This document shows positions 1 to 5,628 of a DNA stretch of 5,628 bases, piece after piece (positions within the stretch are counted from its first letter, which is position 1; each line of letters starts with the position of its first letter). The notes beneath the pieces were generated by a model, which saw only the letters and a program-made list of their open reading frames with translations, ran no database searches and was not told where the DNA came from. The position numbers and the translations under genes are program-made. This DNA comes from Candidatus Troglogloeales bacterium (GTDB taxonomy: Bacteria; Nitrospirota; Nitrospiria; SBBL01; SBBT01), in contig SBBT01000005.1 in the NCBI GenBank assembly GCA_005239595.1, forward strand, positions 1-5,628, written 5' to 3'.

Positions 1-1496
1 CATTCGGATCGGCTTGTCATCACCTCGCCGGGTGTATCGTCGGCGGCACAGGTAATCGCCTGTTCTCCCATACCGGTAAAAAGGATCGGCGCATTGAACC
101 CGGACTTGCCGTTTAAGACTCCCCTCTTTCGTTCTTCCGTGAGACCCTGGAAGGCGCCCGAAAACATCGCCTTGTGCAGCTCGCAGTAAGGGTCATGGGC
201 AAAAAGTGTGCCTCCGTAAAAGTAGGAATGCTCGATGTCGCCCCCGCCACAGAGGAATTTGAGGGAACAGTCCCGGCAGATCGGTTTTGCCTCCACGGTC
301 GCCTGCCGTAACGCTTGAGCCACCGGACTGTCCTCCCATATCTCGCGGAGCGACTGCTTCAAAATATTCCCGCAATACAATTCGGGCACGTTCGCCATGG
401 CGGCCGAGGGATAGACCCCCCCGTCGGCATAGACGCAAAGGCTCGATATCGCCGCACCCGAAAGGTCCCGTTTGGTGCCAACGGGATAGCGTAAACGGGC
501 CTTGATTGCCTCATGGTTATCAATCAGGACACCTGCCATGCGCCCCGCATCCCGCGCGCGGCGGACGGCTTCAATGACCTGTTCGATAGAGGGCGTCTGA
601 TCGATCCCCTGTCTGTCCGCACGCCCGCGTTTATGTAACCAGAGCAGATGGTGGAGGGGACAGCCCATCTCTCCAATCAGACCGGTGATATTCGGGACAT
701 CGTTTGCGTTCGCCTCGGTGATAACCGTGCTGACGGTGACGGCAAGATGCGCACCGATGGCAGCACGAATTCCGTTGACGATCTTTGCAAAGCTGCCTAC
801 CCCGCGGATCGGGTCGTTGATGGCCGGGGTCGAACCATCCAGACTGATCTGGAGGCGAAGACGCGCCGTATCCTTCTCTGAAAGCTTTGCTAACTTCTCA
901 TCGGTCAACAGGATACCGTTTGTCAGGATTGCGAGTTCTGCCTTGGGATCCGACAAGATGGCATCGATCAGATCAAAGAGATCTTTGCGGAGAAACGGCT
1001 CTCCCCCCGTGAAGAAAAATCGACGGGTGCCAAGCGCCTTTGCCTCGGCGATGACACGAAGGAACGATTCCGTCGGCAACCCTTTCTCCCCATCCGGGCC
1101 CGAAGAGACCAGGCAGTGGCTGCAGGCCAGATTGCACGCGTTGTTGATCTGGAGCCAGAGTTCAGAAAGCGTCTGGTGGGTCAGATAGCTCGAGCGGCCC
1201 GGATAGGGGGCGCGCACGACTGCGGAGGGAGAAAGCATCTGCTGGCGCAGGGCATCCTGTGTGAGTGTCTCGACATGCTGCCAGGCCTTGGAAAAGGCCA
1301 CGCCGGTCTCGGCGCTGTAGACACGAACCACCTCACCGAACGTCCGTTTTCCATCGAAAAGCGACCAGATCCGAGCCCCCATGGCATCGGTTCCCGCCCA
1401 GTTGGGGCAGGCAGGATCCAGGAGGATTGTCATCCCCTCCCGCTGTGTTACCTCCACCCCCGGCGCATACAGGATTAAATCGTCCGTCAAGACCAT
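1..1496 (-). CDS. Radical SAM/SPASM enzyme with N-terminal PqqD-like (RRE) domain, 3'-truncated
   Basis: The frame is open from the ATG at 1494-1496 to the left edge: 498 codons plus two bases (TG), so the C-terminus is missing. Residues about 5-88 resemble PqqD, the RiPP recognition element that binds leader peptides, including an IWSLFDGKRTFGEV stretch (43-56). The radical SAM core follows: the CxxxCxxC [4Fe-4S] motif is C121/C125/C128, GGEP is at 164-167 and an LQISLDGS strand at 215-222. A SPASM-type region has Cys at 354, 375, 407, 410, 416 and 438, with a GNI...LREIW segment (376-387). Two usual SPASM Cys positions look replaced, by S364 and D420. About 60 residues beyond C438 are unassigned. 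The family cleaves S-adenosylmethionine to make a 5'-deoxyadenosyl radical and typically modifies peptides; the substrate here is unknown. The start is fixed by an AGGAGG site 8 bases upstream. It is last of three tightly spaced genes. The fold is confident, the RiPP role inferred. Confidence 0.93.
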   Translation of the reverse strand, partial: MVLTDDLILYAPGVEVTQREGMTILLDPACPNWAGTDAMGARIWSLFDGKRTFGEVVRVYSAETGVAFSKAWQHVETLTQDALRQQMLSPSAVVRAPYPGRSSYLTHQTLSELWLQINNACNLACSHCLVSSGPDGEKGLPTESFLRVIAEAKALGTRRFFFTGGEPFLRKDLFDLIDAILSDPKAELAILTNGILLTDEKLAKLSEKDTARLRLQISLDGSTPAINDPIRGVGSFAKIVNGIRAAIGAHLAVTVSTVITEANANDVPNITGLIGEMGCPLHHLLWLHKRGRADRQGIDQTPSIEQVIEAVRRARDAGRMAGVLIDNHEAIKARLRYPVGTKRDLSGAAISSLCVYADGGVYPSAAMANVPELYCGNILKQSLREIWEDSPVAQALRQATVEAKPICRDCSLKFLCGGGDIEHSYFYGGTLFAHDPYCELHKAMFSGAFQGLTEERKRGVLNGKSGFNAPILFTGMGEQAITCAADDTPGEVMTSRSE

Positions 1497-1504
1497 CGGT
1501 ATCT

Positions 1505-1510
1505 CCTCCT
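1505..1510 (-). promoter_or_regulatory. Strong Shine-Dalgarno site of the radical SAM gene
   Basis: On the minus strand AGGAGG is followed by 8 bases and then the ATG at 1496. It lies wholly in the 21-base gap after the DUF3047 stop codon. It settles the start of the radical SAM gene and implies efficient independent initiation, in contrast to the coupled TTG start of the gene before it. Confidence 0.85.
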
Positions 1511-1517
1511 CTATTTC

Positions 1518-2255
1518 TTAGTCGCCCCGTCTAAAGCGAATCTCCCCATAGTAGGCGATCACCTCCTCGCCGGTATTATCGGTATCTGTCATCATCGCCA
1601 CGCCATTCACCAAGGGAGGCTCCTCCCCGAAGGCGGCTTTATAGTCTTTGTAGAGATTGTGCGCCTCGGAGACCCACTGACCCACCTTTTCCGGGCCGCT
1701 CTCCACCACGATCATCCTTACAAAATCGGTATAGGCATTCGCAACAATCGTCCCGGTCGCCGCCTTGCCATCCCAGACATAGTTAATCGCCGCAATCGGG
1801 ATCTCTCCAAAGAGGAGCCGCGCCGCCCTGTATTTGGCCTTCTTTATAAAACTACCACGATTTTTGTCATACGCAAAAGTGATATAAATCCGTGCAGCAT
1901 AGTCATCCCCCGCTTTGCGATAGACATCTCCTTTTTGAATCAGATTTTGCACCTTCCATCGCCACTCTATCACGGGATACTCCGTCAGGTTAATCTCAAT
2001 TGGATAGATGAGCCCGGAGGCGGACTTTCGGCTTTCGGCCCGTATGACCGGGGTTTTACCCTCTTTCACAACGGTATATTGGGTTAGCCTGGGTATTTTC
2101 GGAAAGGTCAGCGGCCTCCACCCTGCAGGCAACTCGGTTTCTCCTGTGACCGTGGAAAATGCTCCGATCGGGATGACATCGGGTGCGGCATGACCCGCAA
2201 AAGGGACAATCAGCAGGAAGAGGGATAATGCGATGCGATCGTACGATTTCTTCAA
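1518..2255 (-). CDS. Exported DUF3047 domain protein
   Basis: A 245-residue protein recognised as DUF3047, a family of unknown function. Family-like segments are EWRWKV (97-102), GDVYRKAGDDYAARIYITF (109-127), YVWDGK (159-164), the region around ANAYTDFVRMIVVESG (172-187), and FGEEPPLVNGVAMMTDTDNTGE (209-230) with AYYGEIRF near the end. The N-terminus is a typical Sec signal: MKKSYDR, a hydrophobic stretch (about 8-20), then a GHA-AP cleavage context near residue 23. No lipobox Cys is seen, so the mature protein is probably periplasmic. The start is TTG; no other plausible start would keep the signal peptide. An AAGAGGA site sits 8 bases upstream, inside the flavoprotein gene. The TTG overlaps that gene's TGA by four bases, so translation is probably coupled. 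Its role in the operon is unknown. Confidence 0.9.
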   Translation of the reverse strand: MKKSYDRIALSLFLLIVPFAGHAAPDVIPIGAFSTVTGETELPAGWRPLTFPKIPRLTQYTVVKEGKTPVIRAESRKSASGLIYPIEINLTEYPVIEWRWKVQNLIQKGDVYRKAGDDYAARIYITFAYDKNRGSFIKKAKYRAARLLFGEIPIAAINYVWDGKAATGTIVANAYTDFVRMIVVESGPEKVGQWVSEAHNLYKDYKAAFGEEPPLVNGVAMMTDTDNTGEEVIAYYGEIRFRRGD

Positions 2256-3754
2256 TGCGCAAATCCTCTTCGGAGGGCAAACCAGCGGGTCAGAACGGTT
2301 TTAATAAAAGGGGTCAGTCGGGTCTTGTTGTAGGCATCGGCGGCCTGTTTAATCGCTTCGGCTAAAGTAGGATACGGGTGGATGACCTGGGAGAGCTTCC
2401 CCAGACCGACACCGCCGACCATAGCCAGCGTGATCTCCGAGATCATCTCTCCCGCATGGCGGGCAACCAGGGCCGCCCCCACGATTTTATCTGTCCCTTT
2501 TTTGACATGGATTTTGACAAACCCCGCTGTCTCCCCATCGGTGATGGCACGATCCACCTCGCAAAGCCTTCGGGTAAAGGTGTCGATTGGAATGCCCGCC
2601 GCTTGTGCCTCTTTTTCATACATTCCAACATGAGCCACTTCCGGATCGGTATAGGTACACCAGGGGATCACCAGATCACTGATTTTTTTGCTCTTCAAGA
2701 AGAGGGCGTTTTGCAGGACGACTCGTGCGGCGGCATCTGCCGCGTGCGTAAATTTCCACTTCATACAGATATCCCCGGCCGCAAAGATTTTTGGGTGGGT
2801 CGTCTGGAGATATTCATTGACCCACACCCCTTCTCTTGGGTTGTACTTCACACCGACGTTGGCCAGATTCAGTCCCTCGGCATTGGGGGCACGGCCCACA
2901 CCAACCAGGATTTCATCCACGGCAACCGAATCCGCAACACCGTTCCGAGAAAAAAAGAGGGTTTTCCCGCTCGCATCCTTTGTCACGCGATCCAACTTGG
3001 CATTAAGCATCAGCCGGATTCCCTCGCGCAGGAAGGTGGTCTGAATGATTTCTGACGCATCGGCATCTTCCCGGTTTAAGAGATGCGAACCGCTGTGAAA
3101 CAGCAGGACCTCACACCCCAAACGCCGAAAGGCCTGTGCCAGTTCACATCCGATCGGCCCGCCCCCAATGCAGGCCAGCCGTCGCGGCCTCTCTGTCAGG
3201 TCAAACACCGTTTCATTCGTAAGGTAGCCGGCCTCTTTCAGGCCGGGGATGTCCGGATCAGCGGCCCTAACCCCTGTTGCAATCACCGCACTGGAAAAAC
3301 GGAGTTTTTCACCGGCGACGGAGACGGTATCCGGACCGACAAAACAGGCATCGCCAAAAAAGAGATCAACACCCAAATTGGAGAATCGCTTTGCCGAATC
3401 GTGATGACTGATCTGGGCGCGAATCTGTCTCATCCGTTCCATCACGCCGCCAAAATCGATATCGACTCCATTGGCATGAATCCCAAAACGAGCGGCCTCG
3501 CGAACCGCCGCCGCAACCCGGGAAGCCGCTATGAGAGACTTGGAAGGGACGCAGCCGACATTCAGACAGTCTCCACCCATAAGATGTCGTTCAATCAGGG
3601 CGACCTTCGCCCCCAGGCCCGCGGCCCCCGCGGCGGTAACCAAGCCAGCCGTTCCCGCCCCAATCACGACGAGGTTATACCGCTTGGCCGGTTTGGGATT
3701 GATCCAATCGACTGGATGAACATTTTGAATCAATGCCTGGTTATGAACATCCAT
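2252..3754 (-). CDS. MerA-like FAD-dependent pyridine nucleotide-disulfide oxidoreductase
   Basis: A full-length (500-residue) class I flavoprotein disulfide reductase, the family of dihydrolipoamide dehydrogenase, glutathione reductase and mercuric reductase. In order: FAD-binding GAGTAG (32-37) with acidic E55 ending the second strand; redox-active Cys pair C63-LNVG-C68; NAD(P)-binding GGGPIG (197-202); FAD motif AAGD (325-328); and a dimerisation domain from about 365. At the interface motif HPYPTLAE (459-466), Tyr461 sits where lipoamide and glutathione reductases have their catalytic His; MerA also has Tyr there. It lacks MerA's N-terminal HMA metal-binding domain and C-terminal vicinal Cys pair, so true Hg(II) reduction is doubtful and the substrate is unknown. 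The C-terminal tail (about 474-500) is basic and hydrophobic and might contact membrane. The ATG is the furthest upstream start allowed: an in-frame TAA lies one codon before it. Its ribosome-binding site is weak. It is first of a three-gene operon. Confidence 0.93.
   Translation of the reverse strand: MDVHNQALIQNVHPVDWINPKPAKRYNLVVIGAGTAGLVTAAGAAGLGAKVALIERHLMGGDCLNVGCVPSKSLIAASRVAAAVREAARFGIHANGVDIDFGGVMERMRQIRAQISHHDSAKRFSNLGVDLFFGDACFVGPDTVSVAGEKLRFSSAVIATGVRAADPDIPGLKEAGYLTNETVFDLTERPRRLACIGGGPIGCELAQAFRRLGCEVLLFHSGSHLLNREDADASEIIQTTFLREGIRLMLNAKLDRVTKDASGKTLFFSRNGVADSVAVDEILVGVGRAPNAEGLNLANVGVKYNPREGVWVNEYLQTTHPKIFAAGDICMKWKFTHAADAAARVVLQNALFLKSKKISDLVIPWCTYTDPEVAHVGMYEKEAQAAGIPIDTFTRRLCEVDRAITDGETAGFVKIHVKKGTDKIVGAALVARHAGEMISEITLAMVGGVGLGKLSQVIHPYPTLAEAIKQAADAYNKTRLTPFIKTVLTRWFALRRGFAH
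2264..2270 (-). promoter_or_regulatory. Shine-Dalgarno site supporting the TTG start of the DUF3047 gene
   Basis: AAGAGGA on the minus strand, 8 bases before the TTG at 2253-2255, lies in the last codons of the flavoprotein gene. It supports a real TTG start and, with the 4-base TTGA stop/start overlap, suggests translational coupling. Confidence 0.65.
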
Positions 3755-3788
3755 CTTTTATCGGGTGCCGAGGGTCATCATGGACGCC

Positions 3789-3817
3789 ATCGTAACGAGA
3801 AGCCCGACGATTTTCAA
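3789..3817 (-). promoter_or_regulatory. Candidate sigma-70 type promoter for the flavoprotein-DUF3047-radical SAM operon
   Basis: In the 110-base gap (3755-3864) the minus strand has TTGAAA (3812-3817), a 17-base spacer, then TACGAT (3789-3794), about 35 bases before the flavoprotein ATG. Against TTGACA/TATAAT this scores 5/6 and 4/6. A perfect TATAAT also occurs at 3829-3834 but has no good -35 at the usual distance. Either could start the operon. I see no convincing terminator for the upstream gene in this gap, so read-through is also possible. Confidence 0.35.
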
Positions 3818-3864
3818 TGTCTGCCTCAATTATACGGGGGAGAAATGTGAAATCGGCCGTTGGG

Positions 3865-5628
3865 TTAGGGACTGGTCAGGCGTATATCATACGATCCAAA
3901 TAAACCGGAGGCAGAAGAGGCTGCGGAAGAACGCTTTACATGGGCATGAAATGTCGTCGTCCCTGTGCAAGTCGTGCAGGAGAACGCAATCGATGAGGAG
4001 AGATCTCCAGCACTCCGGTTATCACTTTGAACACCTGCAATGGGATTATTGAGCGTATCGCTCACAAACAGAAACGTATCGGCGCCATTGGTTAGGTTGA
4101 TCGTCTCCAAAGTATAGGAGACGCCGGGAGAGGCGGAGAATGGGATAATATCTTCATCGCCGACAGGATCCGAATGATTTCGATAGAGGGTATGATGTTG
4201 GGTTGCCCCATTAACCACAAGGGCCGACTCACCCGCGGTTTCGTTCGCATCGGCAAACAATTCGATCTTCCGTCCGGTCATGACGGACTGAAGGGAACTG
4301 GAAAAAGCGGACTGAAGTGATGAAAACTGAAGCCAGAACGATTCCATCGTTGCGGGAATAAGGGTCGGCGACTTCTGGATTTTAAGCACAACCGCCCAGA
4401 GGGAGGGAAACCCCAATAAAAGCGGGTCGCTGTCGGTATCGACGGGGGGGGCATCTACGATATCCCAGAGAACGCCGGCGACTGCAACTTCATTGGTGGT
4501 CGTAATCGTGGCGGAAGAAAACGTCGGCGACTGGGGAGAGGTATATTTTTCTATTTCAAACGAAAAGGTGCTGGAGGGTGACGTATCGAGATAAACCGGA
4601 TCGTTACGGACGGCGCTCGCAAAGAAGCTGGCCCATCCTTCCGACCAACTAAGGCGAATATCCTGTTTGTTATCGTTAATGACATGCGGTCCCCCCGGCG
4701 ACTGGTCGTGAGAAAAACGGGATAAGACAAAGTGGCCGTATTCATGCGCAATCACAGCGTCGTCATATTCGTCGGGATCGGCAGTTGAGCCGACAATGAA
4801 GATGGCGCCTTTCTGGTCGTCATAGAAGGTCCCCGTCGTTCCCCCCTTCTCCCAGAATGCCGAGAGCAGCGTGGGGATGCAGGCAGTATTCGATGGGGGA
4901 CATGTAACCGTTTGGACAAATTGGTTCGATTTTAAAAGCACATCGAGGAGATTAAACGCCCCGCCGATATCAGAGACGCCCGCCACCAACGCATCGGAAA
5001 AAGAGCTCCCCTTGCTGTCATCATGGGCTGGAGAGACCAGCGCATAGAGCGCGCGATCGGTGCTGTTGTTGCGAATTTCCACCTGCGCAGCATAGTCTGA
5101 CGCCGCTTTTGAGGGTATCTGAATATAAAACCCGCTTCGTCTCGCCGAGTTGTTAAGACCGGTAAAATTAAACGACCCGTCTTCGCCGGTCTTTCCGGTT
5201 GCCATCGTTACGAATCCATCAATCGCAATCACATTAATGATCGCCCCGCGTATGGCCGTCGGTACAACAGCCCCGGTAAATCCGGAAATGGTAAACGGCT
5301 TGTCTTCATATTTAGCGGTGCCTGAAATCGTAAGGTTGGACGATCCCGGATTTGCTCCCACCACCCCGACCATCGCGCTGGCGCTCAAAGGGCCGAGTGT
5401 CGCCGTGATCGTGGTTGTCCCTATGGCCACGCCGGTTGCCAGCCCATTGGAATCGATCGTCGCAATTGAGGGATTAAGCGATTGCCATGTGGCCGTTACA
5501 TTTCCAACCACCTGGCCCGCGGAACTCTTTCCAATCGCGGTCAGCTGGGTGCTTGAACCGGCCGCAACCAAAATCACGGGATTGGAAGAGATCTCAATCT
5601 GCGCGACCCCTGTTGCGCCTCCCCCTCC
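3865..5628 (-). CDS. Secreted zinc-metalloprotease-like multidomain protein, 5'-truncated
   Basis: The frame stays open to the right edge, giving 587 visible residues; the GTG at 5575-5577 is internal, so the true start is outside. Numbering from the first visible residue: a Gly-rich GGGG start, then a bacterial Ig-like Big_2 domain (about 9-91, with the SLNPSIATIDSNGLATGVAIG pattern); a carboxypeptidase-regulatory-like beta domain (about 98-202, with GKTGEDGSFNFTGL); a catalytic region with zinc-binding HEYGH (295-299) and SWSEGWASFF, whose Glu330 is a likely third ligand, then AGVLWDIVD (384-391 region); and a C-terminal PPC-like beta domain (about 488-584). Two close Cys pairs (243/250 and 551/554) could form disulfides outside the cytoplasm. 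The Gly-rich start resembles the linker after a lipoprotein Cys, so a surface lipoprotein is likely, but the signal is not in the window. The peptidase family is unassigned. The gene ends 110 bases before the operon. Confidence 0.88.
   Translation of the reverse strand, partial: GGGGATGVAQIEISSNPVILVAAGSSTQLTAIGKSSAGQVVGNVTATWQSLNPSIATIDSNGLATGVAIGTTTITATLGPLSASAMVGVVGANPGSSNLTISGTAKYEDKPFTISGFTGAVVPTAIRGAIINVIAIDGFVTMATGKTGEDGSFNFTGLNNSARRSGFYIQIPSKAASDYAAQVEIRNNSTDRALYALVSPAHDDSKGSSFSDALVAGVSDIGGAFNLLDVLLKSNQFVQTVTCPPSNTACIPTLLSAFWEKGGTTGTFYDDQKGAIFIVGSTADPDEYDDAVIAHEYGHFVLSRFSHDQSPGGPHVINDNKQDIRLSWSEGWASFFASAVRNDPVYLDTSPSSTFSFEIEKYTSPQSPTFSSATITTTNEVAVAGVLWDIVDAPPVDTDSDPLLLGFPSLWAVVLKIQKSPTLIPATMESFWLQFSSLQSAFSSSLQSVMTGRKIELFADANETAGESALVVNGATQHHTLYRNHSDPVGDEDIIPFSASPGVSYTLETINLTNGADTFLFVSDTLNNPIAGVQSDNRSAGDLSSSIAFSCTTCTGTTTFHAHVKRSSAASSASGLFGSYDIRLTSP

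Noticed and set aside
685..1188. 167-codon open frame on the plus strand, with other overlapping frames at 648-881 and 1116-1478
   Set aside because: They are shadows of the radical SAM gene, which is easily missed because it runs off the left edge without a stop codon. The minus-strand frame carries CxxxCxxC, GGEP and the SPASM-type cysteines.
1659..2087. 142-codon open frame on the plus strand
   Set aside because: Antisense to the DUF3047 gene, with no recognisable motif.
2378..3055. 225-codon open frame on the plus strand
   Set aside because: Antisense to the conserved C-terminal half of the flavoprotein; no domain or convincing ribosome-binding site seen.
3228..3246. Perfect 7-bp GC-rich hairpin with a 5-base loop (CCGGCCT / AGGCCGG)
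   Set aside because: It sits inside the flavoprotein coding sequence and has no following T-tract on either strand, so it is unlikely to be a terminator; chance is plausible in GC-rich codons.
2252..3754. Naming the flavoprotein merA or lpd
   Set aside because: It lacks MerA's metal-binding cysteines and Lpd's catalytic His, and no mer or 2-oxoacid dehydrogenase genes are nearby.
3083..3850. 255-codon open frame on the plus strand
   Set aside because: It lies antisense to the flavoprotein gene, whose FAD, NAD(P) and redox motifs are all in place. Its translation is low-complexity and matches no family I recognise.
5575..5577. GTG as the start of the metalloprotease-like gene
   Set aside because: The frame remains open for 17 more codons to the edge, the Ig-like domain begins before this codon, and starting here would leave a secreted-type protein without a signal peptide.

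Overview
All the coding capacity I can support lies on the minus strand, so transcription runs from high to low coordinates. Four protein genes fill almost the whole window. In transcription order they are: a secreted multidomain zinc-metalloprotease-like protein (5' end beyond the right edge); a MerA/dihydrolipoamide-dehydrogenase-type flavoprotein; a Sec-exported DUF3047 protein; and a radical SAM enzyme with an N-terminal PqqD-like domain and a C-terminal SPASM-type region (3' end beyond the left edge). I see no RNA genes, mobile elements, CRISPR arrays or long repeats.

Layout. Bases 3865-5628 hold the metalloprotease-like gene, a mosaic of Big_2 Ig-like domain, carboxypeptidase-regulatory-like domain, HEYGH catalytic region and PPC-like C-terminus. 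A 110-base gap (3755-3864) follows, with candidate promoter elements for the downstream genes. Bases 2252-3754 encode the flavoprotein. Its stop codon overlaps the TTG start of the DUF3047 gene (1518-2255) by 4 bases. After 21 bases carrying a strong AGGAGG ribosome-binding site comes the radical SAM gene (1-1496), which stays open to the left edge for 498 codons. The last three genes are very probably one operon.

The organism is a bacterium of moderate GC content, probably Gram-negative: there is a DUF3047 export protein, a secreted metalloprotease with a PPC-like domain, and MerA-like flavoprotein context. Similar gene types occur in Nitrospirota and in lineages formerly grouped as Deltaproteobacteria, but this assignment is an inference from gene content, not from a marker gene.

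How they may work together. The PqqD-like domain fused to a radical SAM/SPASM enzyme is the architecture of enzymes that modify ribosomally made peptides (RiPPs) or build peptide-derived cofactors. Its tight coupling to a disulfide-type flavoprotein and an exported DUF3047 protein suggests a small, uncharacterised maturation or redox module. No precursor peptide is visible in the window; if one exists it should lie to the left of position 1. The metalloprotease-like gene is separated by the 110-base gap and may be unrelated.
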